From positions 175,675,622-175,739,621 of the forward strand of contig NC_071388.1 in assembly GCF_022682495.2 (NCBI RefSeq): a stretch of 64,000 nucleotides of DNA, in the 5' to 3' direction. This DNA is from Desmodus rotundus (Eukaryota; Chordata; Mammalia; Chiroptera; Phyllostomidae). Position numbers and translations under genes: made by a program. The notes below the pieces were generated by a model. It saw only the letters and a list, made by a program, of their open reading frames with translations, ran no database searches and was not told the DNA's origin. Of this stretch, positions 1 through 13,107 are shown piece after piece (position 1 is the stretch's first letter; each line of letters starts with the position of its first letter).

Positions 1-77
1 AGAGCTATATATACTCATTTTTATGTTGATAATTATTAGAAGTATATGATAACCTTTTATTTCAGAAGAGATTTGGG

Positions 78-119
<42 letters not shown>

Positions 120-1914
120 TATATATATATATAAACTCAAAGAAATATAAGATGAAGTTTCTAAAATACATTCATACACAAAAATATAAGCAACATATAA
201 CCATGATCATATTTAAAATCTAACAATTCAACAGAGCATCTTGTGACTTACAATTGGTTATCATAATGCGTGAGATGTTGATTCTAGCATCTTCTAGGAA
301 GCCCTGTTTTGTTTAGATATAAACAAGTGTTTAGCACAAGTAGAATGGAATCTGTAGGTGCCAGCAGGACCTACAATGGTCACATTTGTATATCACTAAG
401 CTCATGTTTCAAGGGTAGATTCTCTTCTATGTGCTAAGACTTAAGATCTATGGGAATTTACAGGCTCCGAGAGTGCCGCAAATGTGAATGTAGAGTTCAG
501 ACATTTGTTTTTATTTTGGGTACCAAAGTATTTATTGGTCTTTTAGGATGTTATGAGGAGAACCTAGGGAAAATAAACTCTTTGACCTTGGAAGTTTATT
601 GAGGACTGCTTGATGGTTGATGTGCCTCACTGGCAAGCTCACACAAGAGCCTCAGAGTTCACTTGTTTGTTTGTGAAAAAGCATCAATACCATTGCTGTT
701 CTAGTCTATGAGACATAATTTAATTAACTGAAGTGTTAATCCTACAATTTCAGGAAAAAATGCTTTGAGTTCATTGAAACAAAAAAAATGAGCAAGCATA
801 TAACCTTAAACTCTGTGCCAATAGGGAATATAACATAAAGGCTGAGAAATGTGTTTTCAACTAGACCCTTACCAAATACTGTAGTGTAGTGAATCTGTCT
901 TCTGTACCATCACTTAGTTTTATGGTCATTTTTCTAAGATAAAGACTTTTTTGAAAAAAAAATATTTTTCTATTATACATATTCTGGTTATAGATGTCAA
1001 ATATTTATAGGACAATTATGACTCCTTTCCATTTTAAAAATAGCTATTGAATCTCTGGTCATACATTTTGAAAATAATGGTTAAAGGAGCATATATGTGA
1101 TGTTATTATTTATTAATAGAACTGATGCAATCTAAATATCAGGATCAATAGAAATATAAGACAAAGACCAATGAGCCACAAAAGCATGTGGGGTTGGTTT
1201 AGGATACTTATTCCACATGTGTTGCTAAGCAGTAGCTCCTTCCTGAAGCTGATGCTAACTCTAGGAAGCAATTAACGTTGAAGTGACTAGAAAAAAATGT
1301 ATGAGAAGGCAATGAATCATGTCTAGGAAAAAAGCCTCATTTTTAAAGATGCTTCCTAGGATATATGGTTTACTCTAAAGCTGGAGCAATTTCAAAATAA
1401 TAATTGGTTCCATTAACAAAGGTTTCCAGGTACTTACAAGAAGCTTCAAAAATGATATCATTTAAAAGTTCACAACAGATTTCTGTCATTCTTCACATTA
1501 TGATAATACAGATATATCATTCTATCCCTCTGTGACAAAGTAGTGTCACTTTAATCTGAAGATACTATGTTTAAAAAATACAATAATCAGTGAAATGTTA
1601 ACATAAGTCACATTTCATCAATAGCACCATGCTTAATTTAAATTATTAATTTATATAAATATTTCATAACATTTAACAGTATATACAATATTACCTGTTA
1701 TAGAAACATAGGCATCATAATAAAATGACAATATTAAGCTTCCTCTTTCTATAAGAGAGGAAAATGATAAAAAATGAGCCACGATGGGAAAGGAATTTAT
1801 GGATTCTCCAGTTTAGTGTAACCACATCCAAAGCCTATAACTGAAGCAGCATATTCAGAGAACAAGCATGAACTGAACTTCCTAGAGTGAATAAGACATT
1901 GCTGGAAAAATGTT
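1..1914. other. AT-rich non-coding DNA, no gene seen
   Basis: Apart from the TA repeat near the left edge, I recognise no exon, repeat family or RNA gene here. Stop codons are frequent in all frames. Confidence 0.6.
80..136. repeat. (TA)n tract ending in a perfect palindrome
   Basis: A (TA)n run of about 36 bases is followed at 117-136 by a 20-bp perfect palindrome, GTTT-(AT)n-AAAC. The pair could extrude as a cruciform and is likely length-variable. It is a simple-sequence feature with no sign of function. Confidence 0.9.
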
Positions 1915-2890
1915 ATGAGTAACCCCTTCTGGCTGCTAGGGCCAGGTGTTTGAGGAGCGTCCTCTGTGGGGACTGTATGCATCCTTTTGTTCTGACTGCC
2001 GGGAATGTGCTGGGCTCGCTTGGCTGGCCTCTGGCCTGGCTACCTGCAGTTTCTTGCTGCTGGTTGGGCTGGTGCTCAGTGGGAAGGCCTGGCCTGCCCG
2101 GATGTGAGATGGGGCCACTGACTCAAGCAGATGTGCAGAGTGGGCAGGGCTCTCGTCATGGTGTGTCCTCTGGTGCTGAAAGGCTAACGGAGGATTCCAA
2201 AATGATGCCCACCAGCAATGGCACCTGTCTGGCAGGAGAAGACGGCAAACATGACTGACGCCAATGTCTCAGGTCCCAAGGAGAGCCCTAGTTGTCTCCT
2301 GCCTCTCCTGGTGCTTTAAGATCAGTACATGGTTCTCCCTCACCTCTGATCTATGTAGTTCACTATTTGCTGTTTTTGCAACGGTTTGTGGCCAGAGTGA
2401 GTCTGTGTATGAGCCCTTTTAGAGTAGATTTTCCTTTCCTTGCAGTTGTATAATTTTCTAGGACACATTCGTTATTGGGGACTTTTTGGATGTTTGAGAT
2501 GTTTCCCATCAATTAAACATCATCTAGAGTGTGTTTTTTTCTTAGTGGGACCATATTTCTGCCTTTCCTACCCTTCTTGGTGCTGTCCCTTGCTGTGGGA
2601 GATTTGTTCATTTAGTTACTACGTCCCCTTTAGAAGGAATTATCCCATATGTATTTGTGCATACATACGTACTTGTACATACATACATGGTTTAGTAGTA
2701 CATGCATGTGTAGTTGTACATACATATGTACTTGTACATACACACATGGTTTAGTAGTACATACATACATAATTGTACATACATACATAGTTGTACACAC
2801 ATTCGTAGTTTGGTACGTAGTTGTGTCTGTGGGAGGTTGTGACTTCAGGCTCTTCTTGTGCTGCCATCTTCAGTTTAGCTCCTTTTTGAT
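1915..2890 (-). mobile_element. Probable ancient L1 5' region, minus strand
   Basis: This block is richer in G+C than its surroundings. It resembles, from memory, the 5' untranslated regions of old mammalian L1 elements read in reverse: a 'GGGAAGGCCTGGCC' segment, 'CCAAAATGATGCCCA' and a terminal 'CTGCCATCTTCAG' near 2858-2873. A 102-codon open frame at 1950-2258 has no recognisable domain and is probably chance. An LTR origin is an alternative; subfamily not determined. Confidence 0.45.
2671..2820. repeat. 59-bp tandem repeat (about 2.5 copies)
   Basis: Copies start at 2671 and 2730 with a partial third from 2789. The unit is built on TACATACA steps and contains 'CATGGTTTAGTAGTACAT'. It sits inside the L1-like fragment and looks like a local expansion. 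Confidence 0.8.
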
Positions 2891-3539
2891 CTTTGATAAA
2901 GATAAAAAATATTTTTAGGAAATGGCTAAGAATGATCTCTCTTCCTTGAATTTCCCTTAAATATATTTTGAGTAAAGCATTCATGAGTTGCAATTGTCCA
3001 GTTTTGTCATTGGTAGTTTTAACCAACTGACCCATGAAAGTGAGAAAAATCTATTAGACAAATGCCTTTGGATTTTTCAGAAGCTGATCCTTGGGCAAGG
3101 ATTACAGTGCAGGGATCAAGAATGGGGAGCGGTAAAGTGGGGCAGGGAAGGGAAGACAGCCGTAAAGCCTGCATTATGAACTAGCTACCACTGGGGGGAA
3201 CCAAAGCCTAACCCCATCACACTGGAAACTTCTAAGGAAAGGTGTATACAACACAAATCAGAGGCGCACCGTCTGAGGGGCCAGGGAGGTGGGTGTTTCT
3301 GCACCAGCAGCCATCATCCCTGGGTTTGGATTTGATTTCAGGGGCTTTAATTCTAGTTTTCCATCAAGGTTAGAATGGCTTTCTAAAGCTTTCAAGGAAG
3401 CCCTTAGGCAAAGAACTCAGACTGGCTACAGTAAAGCCCAGAGATCAGGGCACTGACTTCACAAGTACCTCCTGGAGGCAACATGATGTATTCAGCAAGT
3501 ACATAGTACTGAGACGGGAGGAGAAGGGAGACGAAAAGG
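2891..3539. other. Unclassified, moderately GC-rich stretch
   Basis: No gene recognised. The part at 3060-3480 is more GC-balanced than its neighbours and could be an old LTR or DNA-transposon relic, but I cannot assign a family. Confidence 0.4.
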
Positions 3540-3738
3540 TTAGAGATTAAAAGAAACTTTGAAGGTTACTGAAAACTATACATATTCGTTATCTTGATTG
3601 TGGTGATGATTTTATAGCTGTATGCGTGTCAAATCTCATAAAATTGTACAGGCTAAATACAGTACTAAATTGTACAGTTTAAATACATAAAATATGTTCA
3701 GCTTATTGTAAGTTATATCTCAATAAAGTGGTTTTAAA
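3540..3738 (+). mobile_element. Old L1 3' end (L1M-type)
   Basis: The order 'TTGATTGTGGTGATGATTTT', 'AAATTGTACAG', then 'TATATCTCAATAAAGTGGTT' matches the 3' untranslated end of old mammalian L1 families on the plus strand, including an AATAAA just before the end. Only the tail remains. Confidence 0.65.
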
Positions 3739-6166
3739 TAATAAGAGTAGGGAAAAATACAACTTAAGAAATCACATCAACCAACTTATAAAAATAAATT
3801 ATTTGGATCTTGATTAGAACAAAGAAACTTTAAAACAAACTCTTTTGTATGGTTTAAAAATTAGAGATAATAGACTGACTTTAGATAATATTAAAAATTA
3901 TAATTAATTTTTGTATGATGTTGGTTATGTAATTATTTTAAAATATCATCTATTAGATAAGATGCCTCAGATTTGTTTTCAAATACATTTGTGTGGAGAA
4001 AAATGTTTGGGTGGACATAAAAGAAAATAATCAGTCCAATATGATTATTTTGCTATTTCTTCTAATTTTGTTTGAAATGTTCCACAATAAACATAAAAGA
4101 TAGCAATCTTAAAATCAAAACAACAAAAGGTTATTTGAGATTTTTGCAAGTAGGTGAGTAAAATATGTATTTAATTACTAGAACTTTTAACACAGAAAAA
4201 CTTTTGTTTTGATTTTTGTAGATAGCTGATTTTTACAAACTTTGCAACACACCATAATGTACATTGTGGTACCAAGCTAAACATATTGCAAAATTATCAA
4301 AACTATCAGAAGTATAATTTTATGTATAAAATTTATTTGTGGTCTATAGGTTTTAACTAAGTAAGTATAGTTTTGTAAGAGGGGGTGAACCTAATGAGGC
4401 ATTCTAACTTATATTTAGCTATGATATTGACATACCATGAGTTTTTTTTTGTTTTTGCTTTTTGTTTTTTGTTTTCTGCCATGTTAATATGTAACTACAA
4501 TGAATTACTTCAGATAACTTCAGTTTGCCCTTCTTTTTCTTCACTGCACTTTCTTCACTGAGTAGCTAAGTGTAGAGTTGGCCTTATTAAATTCTTCACA
4601 GTACATTTTCACCACTGTGCATTTCATTGCAATGGAAGATTTGACTCACATTTACAAATTCCACCTATATTTTGCTCTACGCAAACTGAATTTTTCAGCA
4701 GTCTATATAAAAATAAAACATGATGGTTATTTGACTGCTACTTTCCTTCACAGAATTTGTTATACCATGCAGCTTCATTTTGAAATGCCTGCCATGTTCA
4801 TTCGCATACTAAAATATATAATTTTTGAATTATTGAATTTGAAGATCATATTTACTGAGTCCAGTTTCTGGTTTAACAGAACATATAATAAGGCAAAACT
4901 TAAAAAGTGCATACAAAATGACACCTATTCTTAGTATTTTCTGAAGTAAAAAGGAAAAATGGGATGAGGAAAAATATAATATGGAAAACTCAGTTAATTT
5001 AATATACTGTCAGTTCAATGTGGTGTGTTGAAAATCCAATCAGACGTTGGCATTTTCTGTAAGAAATATACTTTTAACACAACTTAGTAACCTCTCCTTA
5101 GAGAGGAAGACAGTCTGCTAAAAGAATAATTTCATTTTTTTACTCAAAATAACTGCTGCATTGTAATGATGAAAGATTCCTTGTATGTGTAAGACAAAAC
5201 TGAGTTATAATGAGGTTATTCATTTTTTTTCCTAGACCAGCAAATAATGAACTGTAAGTAATGGGTTCCAATTTAGAGTCCTTTTTTCATGCTGGAAATA
5301 AGGCCTCTGCAGAACTCTGATACATCTCTGAGTGCCTCTGCATGCTCTTCAGTCATTAGAAATGAATTTATAGGGGTTGAGGAGGAAAGGGAGAGTAAAG
5401 TTCTATTTATATTCTGTAATATAGTAGTATTGTCGTGAAACCCTGCGGCTACACTTTCTAAGGAAAATAAATAATGTCTACAATAAATAAACTGGAGAAG
5501 AAACTATAATCTCAAAAAAAATCTAATCGACACTAAATCTAGTAAAGCGACCTTCTTAAAGACTTTTGTAGGAAATGTTTTTTAAAAAAGAGTTAGAATA
5601 AAGGCACAGTAAAAACATATTTGATAATCAAAAGAATAATTAAGTAAGTTACCAGCTAGTTATTCTAAAGGGTGAAAAATATTAACTTGTGCCATCTATA
5701 CCCCGTTTGGCCATAGTGAGGTCTTTGACATATTTTCGAGGTTTTGAAATTTATTTCTGTTATCTTTAATGAAGATGATATGTGCACTCTCTAAATCAAT
5801 TGCTAACCATGGTATTATAAACAAATCCATGTTTAAAACAGGAATTGAAAGTGAAAGTTGAGCTAACACTTTATTATGGAAGATCAATTTTAGAGATATT
5901 AAAATAAAGTGTTAATTACTCATATTCTTGTTCAAATGTTTCTGTGTTGTAATAAAAGTTGTTTTGAGATGATGAAATGTAAGGAAACGCTGTGGAAAGG
6001 TTTGTGTAAGTAGCACACTGATATATTTCTAGTAGTCATGTACTTGGGAACTGAAGCTGGATCCTCTTCTCCTGACATTTCTAACATCTGATACTTGGCA
6101 GTAGTGGTTATGGCCTTGATCACTTAGGGAAACTTTTATGAAATGATGTCCATATTTTTGAAAGCA
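3739..6166. other. AT-rich unique DNA, no gene seen
   Basis: No repeat family or exon recognised. The open frame at 4578-4934 (118 codons) begins at a TTG rather than an ATG and has no domain, so I do not call it a gene. Confidence 0.55.
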
Positions 6167-6180
6167 TTAAAATGCATAGG

Positions 6181-6366
6181 CAGTGCTTTGGCTAGTGTGG
6201 AATGAGTCTTGGCCTATGAACAAAAAGGTTCCCAGTTTGATTCCCAGTCAGGGCACACGCCTGGGTGGTGAGCCAGGTCCCCAGTTGGGGGCATGCAAGA
6301 TGCAACCAATCGATATTTCTCTTTCTTTCTGCCTTCCTCTCTCTCTAAAACTAATTAAAATCTTTT
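6181..6366 (+). mobile_element. VES SINE, plus strand
   Basis: tRNA-derived SINE with a degraded A-box region near 6190 and a clear B-box region ('TTTGATTCCCAGTCAGGGCA'), followed by the 'CCAGGTCCCCAGTTGGGGGC' body and a CT-rich 'TTTCTCTTTCTTTC' section before the A-rich tail. An imperfect duplication (TTAAAATGCATAGG at 6167-6180, TTAAAATGTGCAGG at 6367-6380) flanks it. Such copies are transcribed by RNA polymerase III and moved by L1 machinery. Confidence 0.88.
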
Positions 6367-6380
6367 TTAAAATGTGCAGG

Positions 6381-7699
6381 TGGGAAAACTTTACATTTTC
6401 TGAAAATTTTAGTAATAAAATATTAAAGTGAGATTTTTTCCATTCTCAATCTATTTATTTCCCTGAAAATCCAAGGGACCAAATAAGATTAAACTCAACT
6501 TTATATCTCTTATATAATTTATGAACATGTTAGTTGATGTAAATTGGAAAAATCATATTAAACAAAACTTGTTTCATCATAAATCATCCATGATAGGAAA
6601 TGCCTCTATTTTTTCTTTCTATATGTACTTATTTTATAATCACGGTTGCTTTTGTTTCTATATTGTTTATAATATTTTATAGTTTTATATGTTGCATTTA
6701 TTTCATCACAAGTATGAATTCTATATTTTTATGATCAACACAGTCACATTTTTAATGGAAATATGTGAGTAAATTAAAATTTGTTGAATAAAAATTATTG
6801 CATAGTATCTTTTAAATATGTGAAAAAATATAATGCAAATTAGCTTATGAAAATATACATTAACAGAAATATAAAATGTTGAGATCCTGCTAAACACACA
6901 GGGATTAATTCTATCAAAATATGATATGGGGGGGAGAATAAAACAATTTTTTGCAAATTTTAGGAGAGGAGACAGCATTTACACAGTGCTGAGTTTGGTA
7001 GGTTGTATAATGCAGGACAAGTGTGAGGTAGGCTTGGCTCTCATATAGGATTCACAGTAATTTTCTTGCCTACTCTCTAAGGGGTATAGTAAAATGTAAT
7101 TGCTAAGAGTTCAGCCTCTGTTTAGGAAGCCACCATACACAGTTCCAGTATCTATACTTACTAGCAACTTCACATTGGGCTTCATTTTCCTATCTCTAAG
7201 AGGGTGATTAAAAAAAAAAAAAAACAATAAAAAACTCACCTCATTAGGTTACTGTAAGGCTCACTTATTGGCACATGGTAAACACTCAGGAAAGGTTAAC
7301 TCATCTAGCTTTTATTACTGTTTCTCTATACACCACAACACCCTGTCCGGAAGCCCTTCTGGTGGTTTATTGGGAGAGTACACTCCCACTTCTGCTTCAT
7401 TTAATCCTGTTTGTTCCTGGCCTGCAGCTTCCTCCATTCCTTTTTCTCCATCCAGGTGTACTCATTGATTTCTCATCTTTCAGAGAGCCTTAAAGCATTC
7501 TCTTACTAATAATGCCTACCTTCTTTTCCCAGCAGTGATGTTATTCTTTTTCATATCTACTTACTAAGATTTAATGATAATTTTAAGGGAAGTAAGGCAA
7601 ATACCACTTGTTTCCTACATCAACTTAACCAGATACCTGACAATACCATCTTTTGAGAAATTATTTTAAAACATGAATGGGGAAAAAGTAGTGACAGAA
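6381..7699. other. AT-rich unique DNA, no gene seen
   Basis: No repeat or exon recognised. There is a short A-run at 7210-7225. Confidence 0.5.
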
Positions 7700-7812
7700 G
7701 GAGACTAGATTTCAGATGGTGAACACACAATATAATAAACACATGATGTATTATAGAACTGGACACTGGAAACATATAATTGTGTTAACCAATGTAACCC
7801 TGATAAATTTGA
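7700..7812 (+). mobile_element. L1 3' end fragment
   Basis: 'GATGGTGAACACACAATATA', 'TGATGTATTATAGAACTGGA', 'AACATATAATTGTGTTAACC' and 'CCTGATAAATTT' match the 3' untranslated end of an L1MA-like family. The same motifs end the older L1 at 26590-26700. The tail runs straight into the purine microsatellite. Confidence 0.7.
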
Positions 7813-7824
7813 CAAAAATAATAA

Positions 7825-7940
7825 TGAGAGAGAGAGAGAGAGAAGGGAAGGAAGGAAGGAAAGAAGGAAGGAAGGAAGGAAGGAAGGAAGGAAGGAAGGA
7901 AGGAAGGAAGGAAGGAAGGAAGGGAGGAAGGAAGGAGAAA
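7825..7940. repeat. (GA)n-(GGAA)n purine microsatellite
   Basis: About nine GA units lead into a long GGAA/GAAG run with few interruptions. Because it follows directly on an L1 3' end, it probably grew from that element's A-rich tail. The open frames across it in several phases (poly KEGRKEGR or its complement) are composition artefacts. Confidence 0.95.
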
Positions 7941-10237
7941 GAAAATAGAGATTTCCCACTTGGCAAGTTTCTTCTATGTCCCAAAACCACGGTTTCATTT
8001 ATTTTGTTTTATTTAGTTTTAGTGTGCGTTTGATTTTACTGTAACATTTTTACTACTTCAAAATATTGGTCATATTAGTTCTTAACAGTTTTCCATCAAG
8101 AAATTCACATGGCAAGATTTTTTCACTTTGTCTTCAAGGTAGAAAAGATTCGTGTAATCTGTAGGCCTTTCTGAGACTTGTAGATGGACCTTGCCACAGA
8201 CTCTGAGACAGCATTGCCTATGCCATCACTAATCGAAAACCACAAGAGATATATAAAAATGTAAAAATGATTTCTGCAAATCAGTTGAAGGGGGGTGATC
8301 ATTTTTAATCTAAGAGGAATTAAATTATTTCTAACCTAAGAGAACCTGAATCCCAGAATGCAAACTTCTTGCAAAAAATGTCTCCCCTCTATTTCCCCAC
8401 ACCCCGAAAAGCTCTCTCCATCAATGGTTTCTCATCCTTGTCATCTATCTGATTTAATCTGATTCACTGAGCAATTCTAAAAATCATGGATTATAATGCT
8501 TTTATTTTATTTAAAATTTTAAATGTTTATTTCTGATATAGAAAAAAAGTCCTTAAAACTTTTTCTGATATCACTATATGTACTTATATTATCTTCTCTG
8601 TCATTTTTGTCATGAAAATGGGCTTGAAATCTTTAAAAACGCTCATGGCACATTTCTCCTTTATGGTAGCACAAAACCTCAGTCTCATAGCATATGACAT
8701 AGGGTTGTTTACACCCAGGTCAGCTATCCTACTGCATCATACAATAATTTTAGTGAAAGACTGAAAAGAAATATGACACCTTTTAAGCCTTGGCATGAGA
8801 GAGATGGTACATCCAACTTGGGTGATTTTAGGAGAATCAAGGTGTACCACAGGACTACTTGGAAGGTGCAGGTAGAGCTTAGAAGAAGCAACAAGAAATG
8901 ATCCAGGAGCTTATCATTAAAAACAATAGGAAGTCTTTAATACCTCCTTTGAAAGAGGTGTGTGTGTCAGTGTTTCCCCCTGTATTCACATACATATATT
9001 CTGACTTCTGTAAACACATATGAAATCATACTGATCAAGGTATTCTGTAGTTTCTGTTTTTTCACTAGGCATTCCATTTTGGAAATCCTAACTGTTACAT
9101 ATCATTTCTAGGTATGGATTTACCAAAATTTGTAATAATAATAAAAGGATGAGTAAATGTGAAATAAATGAATAAACATATAAGAAAAATAAATAGCTAA
9201 ATAAGTACAATGAATGAAATAACAATTGATAAAGAGAAAAATGTTTTAAGGTTTTGAAGTTTCATTATACAAATTATATATTCCCAAATTACCACATTAA
9301 CAAAAATGTCCTATATCTAGAAAATCTATTGATGAATATACCTTTTATTATATAATGTGCTTGATGAATGATTTTATCGTACTATAATAATAAGTTTTAA
9401 TAGTAATCTTTCAAATGCTATTAAAATTCCCTGAAAAATAATTGTTGGTTTTATGCATGATGCTTATATTCCCTGCTTTCCATCCCAATTAATCTTTCTT
9501 TTTTTTTTTTTAATTCCAAACAAACATATCCAAGCATATTGCTGGTTTCCTAAGCACATCTAACCGGTGAAGTGATAGTCTTCACCTAGAAAGCCATGTT
9601 GGCAGTGAGTCAAGCATTTTTCTGATGGCCCTGTCAGGGCATTGTGTAAGGGAATACTCTATGGTTTTCATCTAGGGTATTTTTATTCATTGCTCTATGC
9701 ATTCTCTGAATTAAAAAAATTCATACCTCATTTGTTTGTATTTCACCATGTCTCTCTTGCTTAGTTCCATTGCACCTTTCTATTGAATATGAGCCTCTCC
9801 TGTTTGCAATAAGAGAACACTGCACATAGTGGAAAGTAGGAAAGGAAAGTGGCCTAGCAACGATAGCAGGCAAATCATGTTAGTTACTAGGTTCCAGGAG
9901 AATGCAGTTATCATGGATTTACCCAACTCGGATGTTGTGTGCTCTACCACAATGTTAGTAACAGCAAGAGATATTTGAATTAGTGTTTGTGTATGACTAA
10001 TGTTCAGATAACTCAGGAAAATCAGATAAACATAAATCTGAAAAGCCTATTGTACCATTGAATTAGAGTAAGTAAGAAGACAAAAATAAAAAAAAAACAA
10101 TATAAACATACAAACAAAAATTAGTTTAACTGGAGGAAGCACTAATCTACCATGACTAACTTTATTAGTACATAATATAATCAGTTAGGTGTGCTGGGTA
10201 GATTTATAAACCTCGATGAAGAACACAAACTCACTTA
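7941..10237. other. AT-rich unique DNA, no gene seen
   Basis: No exon or repeat family recognised. The part at 9500-9660 is less biased in composition, but I see no coding signature. Confidence 0.5.
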
Positions 10238-10245
10238 GTATTCTT

Positions 10246-11299
10246 TTTTTTTAATTTTTATTGTTATTCAATTACAGTTGTATGCCTTTTCTCCCCATCC
10301 CTCCACCCCACCCCAGCCTAACCCACCTCCCTCCCCCACCTCCACCCTCCCCCTTGATTTTGTCCATGTGTCCTTTATAGTAGTTTCTGTAATCCCCTCT
10401 TCCCACTGTCCCCTCCCCACTCCCCCCCTGGCTATTGTTAGATTGTTCTTAACTTCAATGTCTCTGGTTATATTTTGTTTGCTTTTTTCTTCTATTGATT
10501 ATGTTCCAGTTAAAGGTGAGATCATATGGTATTTGTCCCTCACCGCCTGGCTTATTTCACTTAGCATAATGCTCTCCAGTTCTATCCATGCTGTTGCAGG
10601 GTATAAGCCAGGGTATAAGCCTTCTTTCTCTCTGCTGCGTAGAATTCCATTGTGTAAATATACCATAGTTTTTGGATCCACTTGTTTGCTGATGGGCACT
10701 TCGGTTGCTTCCAGTACTTGGCTATTGTAAATTGTGCTGCTATGAACTATGGGGTGCACAGGTTCTTTTGGATTGGTGTTTCAGGGTCCTTAGTGTATAA
10801 TCCCAGCAGCAGAATTGCTGGGTCAAAGGGCAGTTCCATTTTTAGTTTTCTGAGGAAATTCCATACTGTTTTCCACAGTGGCCTCACCAGTCTGCATTCC
10901 CACCAACAGTGCACTAAGGTTCCCTTTTCTCCTCATCCTCTCCAACATTCATTTGTTGATTTGTTTATGCTGGCTACTCTGACTGGTGTGAGATGGTACC
11001 TCATTGTGGTTTTAATTTGCATCTCTCTGATGGCTAGTGATGCTTAGCATCTTTTCATATGTCTCTGGACCCTTTGTATGTCTTCCTTGGAGAAGTGTCT
11101 GTTCAAGTCCTTTGCCCATTTTTTAATTGGGTTGTTTTTTTTTCTTCCTGGACTGGAGTCTTGTGAGTTCTTTATATGTTTTGGAGATCAGGCCCTTGTC
11201 TGAGGTATCTTTGGCAACTATGTTTTCCCATACTGTTGGTTCTCTTTGTATTTTAATGCTGTTTTCTTTAGCCCTGCAGAAGCTTTTTATTTTGATGAG
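10246..11299 (-). mobile_element. 5'-truncated L1, minus strand
   Basis: Reverse complement of the end of L1 ORF2 plus the 3' untranslated region. On the plus strand it starts with a T-run (A-tail), then 'TTCAATTACAGTTGTATGCC', a C-rich 3' UTR (G-rich on the element strand), then ORF2. The frame is broken by small changes, including a duplicated 'GGGTATAAGCCA' near 10600. An 8-bp duplication (GTATTCTT, 10238-10245 and 11300-11307) marks the insertion. The truncation lies about 1 kb from the tail. Confidence 0.92.
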
Positions 11300-11307
11300 G
11301 TATTCTT

Positions 11308-13099
11308 ATAATTTTTATAATTTAAAAATGTAAAACACCAGTCTGTGGTTTAATTTTTACTAACGAAATCAAAAGTATATATCTATGCTTTTCTATGTTT
11401 TTAGAACTAATCAAGTTTATTATCTTGTTGAACCCCATCCCTATGTGACTGCGCATTCAGTCTGGGGATAACTTTCTGCAGCCCTCCCCACACGGAAACA
11501 AGAGCCTCTATGGGCTGTGTGCCCTGAAGGTCTCGGGTCCTACCAATTAATTACCTGTAACCCATCAGTACTTGCTGATCCCCTCCTCCCCCAACTGCAC
11601 CCTGGAGGATGGCCTATTGTTTACTGTGTAACTCAGGTCAGCTCCTCTTTAGCAAAACCAGAGAACTTCACTATTGTACCGTGAGCTGACCCACACCTTC
11701 CCCAGTGAGTTCTGGACCCCTTCCAAATTCATTCTTTAAGCATCCTCACTCAACTCTATGGTACCCAATAGTTTCCTGATACTTGATAGTGGGTCTTTTA
11801 CTATAGTTAATAATACTTTTATTGAATATCCCCTGTTTAACCTAGTGTGTGTTTTTAATCTCCTGATTAGACCCAAACTGGAACATGTTTTCTTTTTTTA
11901 TTTATGTGGTCTTCTCATTCACAAAGAGTGGAAATTCACATGCCTTTTAAAGACAATTAGAAATGGCTTCCTGTCATCATAAGTAAGTCATATAATGGAA
12001 AATGCATTGCAATACTTTAAAACATCATTATTTACTAGCAGTTATGAATTATTTTAATATTGTATTAAATGTGTATTTTCTGAAAGTAGCATTCTAATTA
12101 AAATATTGCAGATGGGTTCCTGAAGAAGAAGACTGTGTCTAACTTAATGGATTTTTTTAATATCCAGTTGACATTAAGGGTTTGTGAATTTTAAATTTCT
12201 ATTAACTTACTCATATCTTTGATTTATCCTGTATTTAAAATTGGTGGTGGGGTGTTACCACACCTGACAAGAATAATGAGTAAAAAGTACATATAAGAGA
12301 AATTATTAAAAGTACATACATCTTCTTGAGATTCTATAAAAGAGAAATTGTAGTAAGCATTGTATTTTTCTCTCATTTTCATAAATAAATTTGACAAATA
12401 GGAAATAAGATGTTTTGAAGATTTGTCCATAATGCATTTAATACATTAAAAATGGAGTGTAGGAGGTTAGAGGTTGTGTGTATTATTCAGCACTACTAAA
12501 GATTTTATCCCAAAACACAATAATTCATAACAGTCTAATTTATAGATGCCTGAAGTGGGAAATTCTTAAATAATAATATAAGGCTATGAATCATGTTTGA
12601 GGCCTACAGTGTTTAGCTCTCTTTGAACTTAATTTAACTAATTATTGCCCTTAGTAGTCGAATATGCTAGAAAACAGGGATGCATATGATCCCTATATAA
12701 GGTAATCACTTGGCATTCTTTCATTTTGAAAACTTTAAATCTAAACTGATGAGGAGTTTTTGGTTTGGTGTTCATTTTATTGAAGAGCACACTTTATTAT
12801 TATTACTCTTTTAAATTTCCATGTGAAGAAACTTAGTTTAACCAGGCTTGTGAGAAATGATAGAGTTTGCCAGCTTTGTGAAGGGACAGACAGTTTTGCA
12901 GATGCCAGTGATGGTTGGCACCATGGATCTACTTTACCCAGTGATGCTTCAGTGATCATTACAGCCTGAAGTCCTGGGCTTTCTTTCCCTCCTAGTGTGC
13001 TTCTATGTCTTAGCCAGCCTAGGAAAGCTAGGACCGATGAACCAGAAAGATGTTATTTAAGATAAACACCTAATAATACCACAGTATTTTTAAGTTTAT
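11308..13099. other. Non-coding DNA with a possible LTR relic
   Basis: 11440-11890 is less AT-rich and ends near 'CTCCTGATTAGACCC', which recalls the 3' part of some ancient mammalian LTRs, but I cannot name a family. The rest is AT-rich with no exon or repeat recognised. Confidence 0.35.
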
Positions 13100-13107
13100 A
13101 AAAATGC

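Noticed and set aside
1950..2258. 102-codon frame, candidate small gene
   Set aside because: It lies in a probable L1 5' region, has no domain, and is contradicted by an equally open frame on the opposite strand.
2651..2820. CRISPR-like spaced repeats
   Set aside because: The repeats are contiguous, imperfect and TACATA-based in a mammalian genome; there are no unique spacers between them.
4578..4934. 118-codon open frame outside repeats
   Set aside because: It begins at TTG rather than ATG, has no domain or splice context, and its composition is that of the AT-rich surroundings.
7716..8033. Lysine/glycine/arginine-rich repeat protein
   Set aside because: Translation of the GGAA microsatellite; equivalent repeats appear in other frames and on the opposite strand.
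10278..10730. 150-codon plus-strand frame
   Set aside because: It is the antisense of an L1 3' UTR and ORF2; the same shadow recurs at the other minus-strand L1 copies.
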